64,000 nucleotides of DNA, from contig JALDNG010000079.1 of NCBI GenBank assembly GCA_024349245.1, forward strand, positions 124,001-188,000. Reading direction: 5' to 3'. The notes beneath the pieces were generated by a model. It did not search any database. It saw nothing but the letters and a program-made list of their open reading frames with translations, and was not told the DNA's origin. Shown here in pieces: positions 48,217-60,810 of the stretch. Made by a program: the position numbers and the translations under genes. Position 1 is the first letter of the stretch. The number at the start of each line of letters is the position of its first letter. This DNA comes from Neodontobutis hainanensis (taxonomy: Eukaryota; Chordata; Actinopteri; Gobiiformes; Odontobutidae).

Positions 48217-51200
48217 GCCGAGGCTGAGACCAAGAATCTTTTTTTTTTCTTTACTATTAGAAGACAAACACGGCAAGGATTTACTGGCACTGTTTCATAG
48301 ATAAGATGATAAATATTGGAAAGCATCTTATACATATTATTTCTGATTGACAGAGTTGCCTAGTTGGGATGTCCAGATACTTGTATTTGGCCTTTCAAGT
48401 ACTTCACTTGCAATGTGAGTTTCCGTTCCCTTGTAGGCTTGTTTCACATGAGTGGTACGGTACAAGTCAGGTGTGTGGGGCAAAGTGTGGTACAGCAGGA
48501 GAGAAGTGTATTTGAAACAGACTTACTATAGGTATAGCTGTATAGCTGTATACTGCTGCAGTAAACATTAGACTGTTTCCGGTTTATTCCCAAATTTCTG
48601 AACATTAAATTCATAGAGCTGCAGCAGTTTTCTATTATTTAGGGAATCACAGTTAAATGTAACAGGTTCTGCTAGTGTTTCCTCTAATCTAGACAATAAA
48701 TACAATGTTTTAATTCACAAAGTAAGAGCTTTTTGTTCATGGAAACGCACCCGTACTAACCCTAACTGTACAGTACCACTTAAGTGAAAACTTTTTACTC
48801 TATAAAGCATTGTTTGGAAATAGATTCTACAAATGAAAAATTGTGTAAAGTTGAATGCTCTGTAGTATTGCTGTCCTGTACCATTCAGTAAAAATAAGGC
48901 ACCATGTTCCTGAGGCCTCCATGTTTCTGATGTAATATCAGCCAAAAGAAAGGAGGTTGCGACACAAATTGTCACAACTTCAGCTCACCATCTCGTCCTA
49001 AGAACTTCACTTCAGTTTAAATTAGTCATTGGATAAAACAGGGAGGTGGGGCTTATGACAGCTGTGTGGTGCCAAACATGATATACTGTCAATAATAGTG
49101 TTTTTGATAATCGGCATAGTTCACAATACAACTGTCAGCAGAGAGGCAGCTCCCTTTAAGCGCACACAGATGAATTTATATTTTGATCACTGAAAGGATT
49201 TAAATGCAGAACAAATCACTGAGGTGAGGTATGGGATGGTTGCATTTGATTGGTGTCACTGCTCTTTATTTTGCTCGAATGAAAATCAATACATATAACC
49301 CAGTCAACTGAATCTGGCTTCTGCTACTTGTAATTGTGTGTGTGGACAGCTCATCTTCTTTTGAGCAAAACAGTGCACCAGGAAATTGGAGAAAAGACAC
49401 AAGGTACACATTGTACTTTGGAAAATATTTGAAATGCTGATAATATGGTCATGTTTCTTTGTACATGTCCAGTCAGTGATAAAACTTGTGCCATGTAAGC
49501 AGTGTTTTCTTTTTGTTCCAGATCCATGCAGAAGTACAGTGTGGCAAAACTTTAATATTATTCCTTAAATAATAATTTGCATCAAATTTTCTTTGTATAA
49601 AATATACAGTACATGCTATCTATATATTTCATGCAGTTTTCTACAGAGACTTAAAAAAGATGATATTTTTGATATTGTGTTGGATGAGTAAGAGATGTCA
49701 TTCCCTGAAGGCAGCAGTTGTTTTTTTTGTTTGTTTTTCAGGAGAGTTATTTATCTATGAAGAAAGACTATGTTTGTAACGGCAGACAAATCAGGTGCTG
49801 GGAAATTTCTGTTTCAAAAGTGTGCTGCTTTGTGAGACAGACGTGGAGAAAGATGAATGGCATAAACCAAATACCTAGCAGTGCTTTATCAGACAGGAGA
49901 CAGGAGGCGCAATGAATGCACGACTGCCTCTTCACTTTGTCCTGCCATCACTGTGTTTTTCTATGCATTTCTGTCCAGAGTCTCGGTTGGTGTGTGCTAC
50001 TTGTGCGTGTAAGCTAGTATAAAACAAACACCCAACAAGAGACAAGAGAGTGTGAAATAGTCTTATTTGCAGTAGTTGTTTGCATTGAATGAAGGCACCA
50101 TTTTTGCAAACGCCACCGGTTTGTGTTATTTCTTTGAGACACACACTCAATTCACAATTAAACACTAGAACCAACTTTAAAAAGTGGGGGACAATGTCAG
50201 TGGCATCTGTTGTGTCCACAGACTGTTGGAATAAAACTGTCAGAAGTAAACACTTTGCACATAAGAAACTTGTGTCTTTGTAAGTCCTTTTTATTTTAGG
50301 GTATTTATTAAAACTTAAAAAAACTTAAAAATTAAGTTAATTCTCACACATTCAAAACCTACTCACCTGGTTTAATCCTGGGACCATTTTGTCCCCACCA
50401 AGTTATAATCGCTAAATCAAATTCATTACATTTATGGCATATATTTATTTATACCCTATTTCAACACTTCTTGTAAGTAGCGTTTAACGTTTTTTAACCC
50501 ACATTATAAAGCCTTTTTGTCTTTCTAAACAACATTAGCTGCGTGTGCATCTTGGTGCCATTAGCAATACATTTTCAAAAGCAGAAATAGCATTATCCAC
50601 CAAAAATCACAAGTTGAGCATAAACAAGATGGTTTTGACAAATGTACCCAACAGACAACGTGTTAAAAGTTATTGCTTTAAGATCGAACATCAAAAATTG
50701 TCTTGATATTTAATTTTCATTTAATTTTAAACCAGAGCTATTAACCGTTGGCTAATGTAAGTGGTGGGGTAACCATAGTAACTAGCAAAGTAGTTAGCTT
50801 AGGTTGTCATGCTAAATCATACATTTCTATGCTAATATACTCTACGTTTTTTGTTTTTTTGTAAAGTTGCATTTCTTTTTTTCTAACTACATGGAAACCA
50901 ACCAGTCAGTCTAACGTCTAAAAACTTTTAATGTACGGCTTTAATTTGCTAACTGGTGAATGAATTGTAGCATAGCATATATTCGGTGCACCCATCGTGA
51001 TTCAACTTTTTAATGAGCTCTGAAAGAGAAGATGGACCAAATTTTGTTCAAAAAAAACATAAAATTCTGAATATTGTGCCTTTAAACTCGAATAATGGCT
51101 CCTATAAAAACATCAAACTGCTTCGTGCAAACTGGTTGTCACTTGGAGCGTATTCATCCGCCTTTGAGAGCATCACATTTAATCAAAGTTGCCAAAAGCA

Positions 51201-53090
51201 GTCCTCAACGAACCTTTCAGAAAGAAAAATGCATAAAATGACATCCGCAGCTGCATCAGATAATAAGAGATTAGTGTGATGAGATTGCAGAACCGCGGTG
51301 CTAAAGGCCGTCGGCTGTTTCCAGAAGAGGCTTGTCGGCTCAGACGCATTATAACGCAGCCGGCAGTGCAATACAAATGAAGGATAGGGTCAGAGGAGCA
51401 GCGCACTGGCAGCTTGGATAACAACAACATCATTTAAATTTGTGAAGCAGAAAACAAACGCATGTGTGACCAGCTGCTTTATGACCTTGGGCCGGGTAAA
51501 AAGATTACTGAATGCATTGTGAATGATGGGCTGCAGCACTGGTGAAGGAATGAAGCAAATGTAACCTACACATTCAAAGAAATATATAAACACATAGGCT
51601 ATGATTCTAATTGCCTGTCTTGTGTGGTCTCCTTAGTTAAAACTTTAACTGTAATGTATAGGTCATTATACAGAGGATAGCCGTTTTCCAGCATGTGCTT
51701 GACTTTTATAAATTGGCAAGAGTAAAGAGTGAAACATTATCATATACACTGCCACCCATTGGACAACATCTGAAGTAGCAAGGCAAGTGGAGGCATGAGT
51801 GATGTATAGACCTACTTTAGGGATGCTTGAGCCTCCCTAAAATGTTCCCTTCACCAGTAAAATTCCAAGCAATGGAGCACTTTTTCAGGCCTTCATTAAC
51901 AAATCCATTCATCTTACTCAAAGGAAGTGAGCCCATATTAACACAATTTTATTTTTACTGCTTCAGACCTACTGTAGTTTAGTCCTCATTTACAGTGTAG
52001 GAATTTTGCCCACTATGTTTCCCATTTTTACAGATCTCTAGTTTTTCTAATGTACGCTTTATGTAATACCCATACAAAGAGTAAATCCTTTAATAACATG
52101 ATGTCTCAGAGTGGCAGACAGTCAAACATGAAGAGGAACACAGTCATTTATTGTCCAAACCTGTCACATCAAGTAACAAATACAAACAAATACAAGTAAA
52201 TATGTTCAATTAACAATATGAATTATTTAGTAAATAATGAATGAGAGAAAATAAGCAGATTGTGTAATTTGTATAATTTTCATCTATTTATTTATTTATT
52301 CAAATGTTTTTAAAGGTATATTTTAAAAAAGACACTGCTTATTATGGCGTGTGTGCTCTAACTTACTTTTTTAAACAAAAAAGCATCAGTGTTTTTTCCC
52401 TAATGCTTGAATACCCTTATTAAAGTATAATTTCACTTTTTTAAAGGCGCAAAACAAATTATTTTTTGAGAAGGTTATGCCCCCTTTAACCCTTGGAAGG
52501 TCCCTTAATTTTGACCTCCAATTATGTGTCAGCATATTTTTTCCAAATTAATTTTTTATGAAAATCATTATAAACTCCAGTCCTCACCATACACAACAAC
52601 TATATATGAATCTTCTGAATATATAACCCCCTAGTGATTATCTTTGTGTTTTTTTCTTTCCATATTTGCTTTTTGGGGGGGGATATTATGTAAATCTGGG
52701 AGTGTCAAAAAACATTGATTCGGATCCCTTGGACACATAAAATTATTTTAATAAGGGATTTCCACACCAGGCAATAAAAAAATGTAAATAAAATTATAAA
52801 CAGAAATTAACTTGCAATAGTAATGTATTCAAAATATTTAAAATGTGAGCCAATGGCATAAAAAATGCCAAATAGACACAGGTAGTCCTATTTAGTTTAA
52901 AAGGCATATTTAAAAGAGACCCAGGAGGTGTAAAACCCTCCTACGCCCTTGCTGAATAACTAACTCTGTTAATAAATAATTTTGTTCAAATGCAGTCACA
53001 GTGGATTGTTATTTTTAATTTTTCTATTTTTGATAAATAGTAGAAGCATCTCTGTTTTAGCAGCTGCCACATTCAGGTTGAATTAGTAAC
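48217..53090. other. Intergenic sequence upstream of the PHETA gene
   Basis: Nearly 4.9 kb of AT-rich DNA with no frame I would defend. 'gacaataaata' near 48692 could serve as a poly(A) signal if the exon at 48149 is real. No tRNA- or rRNA-like sequence was noticed. Confidence 0.35.
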
Positions 53091-53366
53091 AGCTGTGCAA
53101 AGGGCGAAGACACGGCGCGCTTAATAACTTCATAACCGTTAGACACACTATCAACAATCGACCGCTGCTGTAACCATGACACCGCCCACTCCAGCTCACC
53201 CCGTAGGAACCACAAACGCACTCCCGTCCCGGTTTGTCACGTGATCGGGAAGAAGCGAGGTGGGAAAAAAAGGAGAAAATAAAGAAAGAAGGGCAAGATA
53301 ACAACGTAGACTTCGTCAAGGCTAAGGCTTTGTATCTGGCTAGCGCAGGAGCTACTAACATTATCT
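53091..53366 (+). promoter_or_regulatory. pheta1: CpG-richer promoter and 5' UTR exon 1 of the PHETA gene
   Basis: A GC-rich patch in AT-rich surroundings, ending in a clean donor (TTATCT then GTGAGT at 53367). The E-box 'gtcacgtgat' at 53236-53245 is one base off the TFEB/CLEAR palindrome. 'ccgcccac' near 53184 could be a GC box. The exon start is not determined. It is assigned to the PHETA gene because that is the next gene on the same strand. Confidence 0.55.
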
Positions 53367-53682
53367 GTGAGTATAACTTTGTGTTGGCGGTTAGCTACGT
53401 AAACACATAGCTTTGGGAAACATTAAAATGCATATGGAGGCACATTTGTATTCACCAAAACGGACAGATGCGTAAATCTAGCGTTAGTTCGCACACACAG
53501 GCGTACGTGTTATTTGTCTTCTGGAAAAAGCGGTGACTGGGTTAATTCCTGTGAACTCTTATGTGTAAAAAGCGTGTGACATAAGACGCGTGGGGAAAAA
53601 AAAGGGGTAATAGTTCCCTTTATCACACAGTACTTTACATTAACACGTTACGCCTTTAACATTTGGTCTCTTGAATCTTTAG

Positions 53683-53755
53683 GCAAATGCACCTCAGGAG
53701 AAGATGTGTTGTAAACGTCATAAATGATGGTATGACAAGGATATGAGCAGTACAG
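53683..53755 (+). other. pheta1: Candidate 5' UTR exon 2 of the PHETA gene
   Basis: Flanked by 'cttgaatctttag' and the donor GTAAGA. It contains stops in all frames leading to the downstream ATG, so it is non-coding leader. It lies between the promoter patch and the coding exon, whose acceptor 'gtttccacag' ends at 54597. Confidence 0.5.
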
Positions 53756-54636
53756 GTAAGAAAAACACTCACAGTACCTATTGATGTTGTGTTATTTGGT
53801 TAAACGTGCAAAATGTTCTTGGTAAAAGTTCAATGGAATGCTTATTAAAGTGTAAGTAGATTAGTTGTTTACTCAGAGAGAAGGTCTGAGTCCTAGTTTT
53901 ACAGCTGCAACATGTGACTTTTGCAGCATATAATTCAATCTTTATCTATTCCCTGTTGTGTCCTCCTTTATTGCATGTAGGTCAAGCTATTCTTCCAATA
54001 ATCTGTGTTTTTTTTTTTTTTTTTAAATGTCACGTCCAAGGTTGTGCACAATCAGCAAAAGTTTTGTGTGAAGAGGACATAGCACTGTTGCCTCAGCTTT
54101 ATTTAAGTGCTTCTGAGAACTATAAACTTTTACTAGGCCAATGTTAAAGAAGAATGGCTTTAGTTGATTCTGAAGTAACACGTGCTTGTAATTCTCTTCA
54201 TTGACAGTAAACAGGTTTGTAACTTGGCACAAACCATCCAAGGTAATGTTTACGTGTCTTTACACAGCTGGAGGAAATAAAGATACCATTCAGCCAAGAC
54301 CGTGGTGTCAAACTTAAAATGGGGAGGGGCCGCAATAGTAAATAACTAACTAAAACATGTTCGAATCCACCTAAAAACCTATTTAAATCAAACTAAAATG
54401 TGTTCAAAATCATATAAAAGGTGTTTTTTCAATCCACCTATAACTTGTTTGAATTCAACTTATACCTGTAACAAATGTATTGATGGGCCATAAAAACATC
54501 TGAGTTAGACATTCCAAGCCTTCAAAAGAATGCTTGGAAATTATTTAGAAGAAGGGCTAATTATATTTAACTGAAAAAGTGTGTTCTGTTTCCACAGATA
54601 AATAAATCCATTGTGAAAAAAGGAAGAAGCACCAAC

Positions 54637-55509
54637 ATGAAGCTGAATGAACGCAGCGTGGCTCACTATGCCACCTGTGACTCACCGCCAGACAAGACGG
54701 GCTTCCTGTTCAAAAAAGGCGAGCGCAACACGGCCTATCACCGCCGCTGGTTTGTCCTGAAGGCTAACATGCTCTTCTACTTCGAGGAGCGCTACAGCCG
54801 GGAGCCTATAGGGGTCATTGTTCTCGAAGGATGCACCGTGGAGTTGTGTGAGTCAGACGAAGAGTTTGCCTTTGCAGTGAAGTTTGACTGTGTGAAAGCA
54901 CGGGTCTACAAGATGGCCGCCGAAACCCAAGTAGCCATGGAGTCCTGGGTAAAAGCACTGTCGAGGGCCAGCTTCGACTACATGAGACTGGTGGTGAAGG
55001 AGCTGGAGCGGCAGCTGGAGGAGATCCAGGAGGCGGCAGGAGGTGCTGGAGCCGTGTCCTGTAAGTCCAGACCTCTCAGGAGAAGCCAAGTAGTTGGATC
55101 CAAGTCTGGGGTGTCTTCTTCATCGTCATCTTCATCACTGTCGTCTGCCTCAAGCGCCCACTCAGCTCCTCTCTCTGGACAGAAGAACCTCCAGGATGAG
55201 GTCCAGCCCAACTGTGTGAGCTCCAGAGAAAATGGCGTGGCATGGAGTAAAACACAAGTTGCCTTGTCTAACGGCTCCATTGAGGGGGCGTCTTCCTGTG
55301 CGTCCTGGGACGGCAGTGTAGACTCCGGGATTAGCATGATAATGGGGAACGGGGCTGAGGGAGTGAGGGCTCCTCCGGTCCCGCCGAGAAGAAAGGGTGC
55401 CTCACTGGAGAGCCCTTTCTCACCAGGAACTGGGTGTTTTTCAAAGCTTCATGATTGGTATGGCAAAGAAGTGGGGGAACTGAGAGCACAGTGGCTAAAG
55501 AGTCAATGA
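54637..55509 (+). CDS. pheta1: Sesquipedalian (PHETA/FAM109 family) PH-domain protein, complete
   Basis: A single coding exon of 290 aa. The start is the ATG in 'accaacatgaag', giving MKLNERSVAHYATCDSPPDK, the family's invariant N-terminus; the frame is open further upstream but without an ATG. The PH domain spans about residues 20-113 (HRRWFVLKANMLFYFEE, closing with Trp104 in MESWVKALSRASF). A short coiled coil follows (VVKELERQLEEIQEA), then a Ser-rich stretch, PPVPPRRK, and the F&H motif CFSKLHDWYG at 267-276, which binds OCRL and INPP5B. The family works in endosome-to-TGN and recycling traffic. The PH domain lacks the insertion of human PHETA2 and so looks like PHETA1, but the FSKLHDWYG end resembles PHETA2. 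Family membership is certain; the paralogue is less so. Confidence 0.9.
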   Translation: MKLNERSVAHYATCDSPPDKTGFLFKKGERNTAYHRRWFVLKANMLFYFEERYSREPIGVIVLEGCTVELCESDEEFAFAVKFDCVKARVYKMAAETQVAMESWVKALSRASFDYMRLVVKELERQLEEIQEAAGGAGAVSCKSRPLRRSQVVGSKSGVSSSSSSSSLSSASSAHSAPLSGQKNLQDEVQPNCVSSRENGVAWSKTQVALSNGSIEGASSCASWDGSVDSGISMIMGNGAEGVRAPPVPPRRKGASLESPFSPGTGCFSKLHDWYGKEVGELRAQWLKSQ

Positions 55510-56558
55510 ATTCCACTTAATGAGTTGATTTTTAAATGATTGTAGCATTCCTTCACACATATAACAAAAAGTGACATTTTAATATTTTATTATTCTTTTA
55601 TTTTAGGAAAACAGTGTCGTACAAATGTCAACATTATCAACTGTATAACTCAAAGTGTATGTTCAAGTTTCAAAAAGGTACAAAAAAATGTGCCAACCTT
55701 TTTCTTGTCTCTTGTTATTATATACTATACCTTTTGCATTTGCATCTTGTAAAACATTGTTCTGAAATATATATATATATATATAATATATATATTTTAA
55801 CTCTTAAGATCCAAATATCGACCAAGCAGTGTTAAAAAAAAATCACAAAATTGCAATGTGTTCTTTAACAGATTTGAACTTGGCCAAACATTAAACTGTC
55901 TGAGTCAATCTATGCTGCTGCAGAGGAATGTGTCTGCGCTCAGGATGAGAACAGACGTGGGCCGAAAAAACAAAAGGCTCCCACTGGGGCACATTTACCC
56001 CAGGGCACATTGTCCAGATACTCACTTGGGACTGTGGTGGGAGCAGGATGTCTTACTAAGAGCAACATGTCGGGGGAGGGGGTATTTTTAGTCCTTGTTA
56101 GCCGTCAGCCAGATGATGCTTTGTCATAAGAGCGCTTCTCACTTTGTACTCGTTTTGTATTTTAGGGATCATTTTAAAACATGTAAGGCATTTAACACTT
56201 AACAGATACTCACTTTTTGCAGTTACTGTTTTTATATATGGGTTTTATGTACTTCTTGATTTTCTGGATCCAATCATCCAAAGGTTTACATTTTTACTTT
56301 ACTGTGCCTTTATGATTTCTGGTTGCACTTTTAACAGTTTTCACTATAACATGGATGGTAGGGATAATGTTTGTGACTGTGCTGCTGCTCTTCTTTTCTT
56401 TTCTATTTTGCCAAAGGCTCATCTCAATGCAATCACTTTTTGACAATGGCTCAGTCGGTTGAGTCCACATCGATGCACTACACTACAATTACTGTCATAC
56501 ACTTTACTTAACAAAAGCAAGAATGTGGAAAATGTGGTAGAGTTTGTGTTTTAATAAA
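55510..56558 (+). other. pheta1: 3' UTR of the PHETA gene
   Basis: AT-rich sequence after the stop, with a TA microsatellite near 55771-55795. The first clear AATAAA is at 56553-56558, followed by another near 56729. No coding frame of note. Confidence 0.45.
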
Positions 56559-56729
56559 CCAAGAACAGCCGCTCCAAGGCAAAACATCACATTAATGCTT
56601 TTAATCAAGTGCCAGTTGAGGGAGGCAACTTAATATGACAATTATTAACATTCCTCGTTAGATAACACAGTGTTATTGATTTTAACCAAATATTTACTTA
56701 TGTTAACATTGTCAAATCTCAAACTTCTG

Positions 56730-58050
56730 AATAAACAATGTCATGAATGAGAGGAACAGTGTGTATTTGTATAAGTGGTATTTTTGCAATGATAAGGAAA
56801 TGTTACTTTCCCCTGGGCCTTCCTTATGAAAACGAACACATTCTTGTTGTCATAGAGCTTGTCTTTCAGCAGGGGGCGCTGTGCAACAGATTTAAAAGAG
56901 TCATGTTCAGTATTTGACGTCATGCGCGTCTCGTGGTGACAGCTGCACCTGGTTGAACAGGTGAGTTAGCGTTTGCTTAGACAAAAAACAACATTTTCTC
57001 CAGACTCTAGTACAGAAATGAACATTAAAAAGAGGTGGTACATTATAAGGATCAGCTTTGTGATGTGTAAAAAAATAAAAATAATAATTTGTCAATTCTA
57101 GGTTATATGTTTGAGTTGCTACATTAATTCGCTTTTCCCCCTAAGATACTGAATATATATCCACAAAACGTATACCTCCTATACATTAACCAAAATGTAA
57201 GATAAAGTCTTACTATGGCCTTTTTGGTTTATAAATTGTATTTGGTATCTTAGACATGGCAAAGATTAATAGCATCTATTTTAAGATAAAAAATTTGAAA
57301 CATTTTACGCAAACTGCTTCCTGTATTCGACTGTATTTCAGATATTTCAAGATCTGTTCAGTGCTTAATTTGACCTATTTGAATAGGTTTTCTCTTTTCT
57401 TTTTCTTCTGTTTTCTTTTTGTCTTCAGAAGTTTCTTAAAGTAAAAGTTAATGTGACCTGTTTTAAAAATGTTAATCTGATTTATAACTCAGCCTGTATA
57501 AATTATCCATTAGTTTGTTTAAATGGCAATTAGACACAAAAGGCTGAAAGGCAGTCTTCATAGCAATATATGCTCCTATACCTTTTTTTTTCTTCTCGAT
57601 GCTGGGGGAATACTTCCTCTAAATTTTTTCTCTGTGTTACCTCCAGCTTTATAAATTAAGCACTGGTTAAACCGTGTAATTATAAAGTGCCATCGCTGTC
57701 TATAACTCCTTAATTACCTATATTTTGTTATATTGTCTTATTTCTGTTGAAAACGATTAACTTCCGGTTAAGAATCTGTGTGCCTTTATTTTGAATATGT
57801 AGTTCCTGTGTTAGCGTTGTTGAAAAAAAAAACTTAACAGATGGTAAAAAGTAAGTTAGTTGAACGAAACAAAATAACAATTTCCCCCCCTGAAAAGGCA
57901 CGAGTTATGTGTTCAGTGTCAAATCGTAAAGTTAAAAATAGTTTTTCTACAGTTTCTCTCCTTTAGGGACCATATTTATTCGTCTGTTCAAGAACGTCTC
58001 ACTCAAATGGCGTATGAGTTCAGGCTTTTATCTTGAAATGAAATCCACTT
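56730..58050. other. Intergenic sequence between the PHETA gene and the 58-kb GC-rich exon
   Basis: AT-rich. I see no gene. Short GC-richer words around 56920 ('gcgcgtctcgtgg') do not amount to a feature. Confidence 0.35.
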
Positions 58051-58069
58051 CTGGTTGTGTACTTTTTCT

Positions 58070-58418
58070 AACTTGACAGAGCTGTCCGGAGCGCGCCGGC
58101 ACATTTTATTTGACAGCGGAAATGAGGAGTCGCCACTTTATTTTCCGCGTCAAGTTCGTGCATGTTTTTTTTTTTCATTTCCTTGTTTTTTTTCTTCACG
58201 GAGGCGTGCGTTCACCATGAGAGAGAGAAAGCAGTGGAGTTTTTTCTCTCGCTTGCTCCTGTATTTTTTCTTCTCCTCCGGTCCACTTTTTGGTTGATCC
58301 TCGTCGTCGTCGTTTTTGAGTTTGATGTAGACGCCTCTCGCCACATTTCCGTTATGCGAAGTCCAACTTGTTGCTTAGTCGAGCTGCGGTGGGTGCCCGA
58401 CCGAGATAACAGGGGAAC
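58070..58418 (+). promoter_or_regulatory. Candidate promoter and first exon of a gene running out of the window
   Basis: A CpG-richer patch ('ccggagcgcgccggc' near 58085, 'cgtcgtcgtcg' near 58301) ends in a perfect donor, AAC then GTGAGT at 58419. The following 5.6 kb looks intronic. Several frames cross it, none recognisable, so it is more likely 5' UTR than coding. The strand is set by the donor only. The downstream gene cannot be named. Confidence 0.45.
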
Positions 58419-60591
58419 GTGAGTATGTTGTGATGCATATTTATGTCTATGTGTGTGTCTAAATGAAGTAGGCTTTTATAGTGAAGCTTTTTAACCACAC
58501 AGAGCTATTAACGAAACATCAAGAGGCATTATCCCAAAGTGACAATCCGCAGCTGCAACTAGAGCAGAGCTAATGCGCCAAAAACTTTCCTTTCTTTTAC
58601 GCATTTTACCTCGCAACAAACGTGGTTATGTGAAATTTACGGGGCTTATTCGATCATTATTATATTGTAAAGTGGCGCAGACTTTTAGATAAAGGAAAGT
58701 TTTTTTTGTTTTGTTTTGTTTTTGTTAAATTAAAATTCCTTGCGTCTTTCCAGTTCAGGATGTTTGGTCTGGAAACTGCATGGCTTTGTCTCACTGAGAA
58801 TAGTTTCCATTAAGCAACACTGCAACATGTGCTTCTATTGTTTGCATGCAGCCTTTCTTAACCGTTCATAAACCGACTAAATGTATTAAATGCTGCTGCA
58901 AATAAAAGTTTTGCCTTTTTAAGCGTCTTTTATTTTGAAGCTGGGATCTCAAATTATTGGGTGTGTGTTTTGATGAGATGGTAGCATGCCATATCCTGAA
59001 GTTATGTCTATCTCAGTCTATAAATCTGTCAAACGAGGCGCACTTTTAAAGAGGGTTATTCGAAATGAATTAGATTTTTTTTCAGACTCCAAAAGTTAAA
59101 CTGTGTTATCGCTTAAAGGGATTGTCCTGTATTTTATAAAAGGAAGTCCTTGAGCTCCAATATTTAAGGCCTTATTCATTTCAGGTTATTGTCAGCAAAG
59201 CCCCAGTTTGAAAAAAAAAAAGCAATGACACAGGGGTTGTGTGATGTATGTAACACACAACTATCAATGTTTCTATAATTTAAAGAAAAATTGTGCAAGT
59301 TTCTATCACACAGATGGAATTTCCATGTACTTTTTTCATCATGTGCTTTATTTTTCTGTTCCTCATTAATGCAAGCCCAGAACAAACATTTTAAACAAAA
59401 TGCGGTCTATCTCTCAGCAGCACATATGGTTAAAATATCCTCTTAAGTTGAACATTTAAATGAACACATTGGCATCACTCTTGATGGTACAAACTCTGAA
59501 CGATGATAATGATGTTGACAAAATGCACAAAAATAAATCCTGCATTGATTTTTTTTTTTTTTTTTTTTTTTGCGGCTGTAGTTCAGGGTTTTGCAGTTGA
59601 ATTGTCTTGCATTTTCCAGGTAAAGGCTCATATAGGTAAATAATGATGTCTGTGTTAGATGATATCTCTCCAGAGTGTGTGAGGTCTTGTGTGCTGCAGT
59701 CTGGTTACCTCTCATGACTGCTGCACGGAGAACAGAAACTTGTCTATGCAACCACTTGCAGCATTGTCTTCCAGTTAAAATGGCTATGTGTTGCTCAGAG
59801 GTTATGTTCCAAATATCTAGTGATGTGGTAATCATGTAAAATAGTGTAACAAATATACTTTCCTCATGGTGGTTTATATTGAATAACAAGCTCTTCTTTA
59901 TGGCAAGACGCATATTTCCACATTTTGGAAACGCCAAATAGCAAAATGAACTTAATGGAGATGGTTATTGCTTAAAATAAGTTAGTGACTTAGCCAAAGC
60001 AGTGATGAAAATACCTCTATGAAGCCAATTATTTCTCTTTTAATTACATTTAACATAACTACACCATACATACGCCATGTCGGAACGTTTTTTAGATTTA
60101 TTTTCTCTGTGTTTCTTGACTTTTATTTGATAGAGTGACAGCAGATGGACAGGAAATGCATGACAGAAGGAATGACTGAAAAAAATGGACATTGAGCCAG
60201 GATCTGTTCATTTATTTGTGGTACCTGCTGTACTTTGTTAACGATACTAAAGCAGGCCCTTTTAAGCGGTTGAAACAAATTTAGCTAACGTAGGTCATTG
60301 GTAAACAAAGCTTAAAAAAACATGGCTCTAGGCTTTAGGGTGGGGACGTACAGCTGAGCTCTACCTAATATTTGCTTTTGTCTAACTGTTGTTTTGTATT
60401 GACCTTATGTTTAGTAGTTAGATTATATAACAGAGCCATTAATCGGTTACTTATATAGTTGGAAAACAACTACAAGTCACATGTTATAGATGCCCTTTAC
60501 AATATCTAACATCATTCTTTGAGTGTGATGTGATCGGCATTAAAGTCGACGTGCTGAATATACTGTGCGCTCTTTAACCTTTCGCTGGCAG

Positions 60592-60810
60592 CTGTAGCTC
60601 AGCCTGTGTCATGCTTTTGTATCTCTGAGATGTTATCAGGCGGCAGCTTTTCCGCTTTGCTCGGGGATTCGAAGAAATCCACTGATGAGACCACGAGAGA
60701 GGCCTGTCCTGTGCCTGTCCCGCGAGGGAGGGAGGGAGCAGAGAAGGAGTCGAAGAAGAGAGCGGCTCAGGGAAGTAGCAGGAATAGATAATGGAATAGG
60801 CAGACAGTAG
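60592..60810 (+). other. Candidate exon with a 53-codon frame
   Basis: Acceptor-like 'cctttcgctggcag' ends at 60591. An ATG at 60630 opens 53 codons rich in charged residues (MLSGGSFSALLGDSKKSTDE...), ending TAA at 60791; a donor-like GTAATG follows 60810. The stretch is GC-richer than its flanks. The frame ends before the donor, so if this is an exon it would be leader with a uORF or a terminal exon. No homologue recognised. Confidence 0.22.

Noticed and set aside
53083..53361. 92-codon minus-strand frame over the PHETA promoter
   Set aside because: It is antisense to the CpG-rich promoter and 5' UTR exon; long frames are expected there by base composition.
54853..55337. Minus-strand frames inside the PHETA coding exon
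   Set aside because: Shadows of the real PH-domain protein on the other strand.
59443..59937. 164-codon minus-strand frame
   Set aside because: It includes a poly-Lys run created by the T tract at 59549-59571, has no recognisable motif, and its composition matches the surrounding non-coding DNA.
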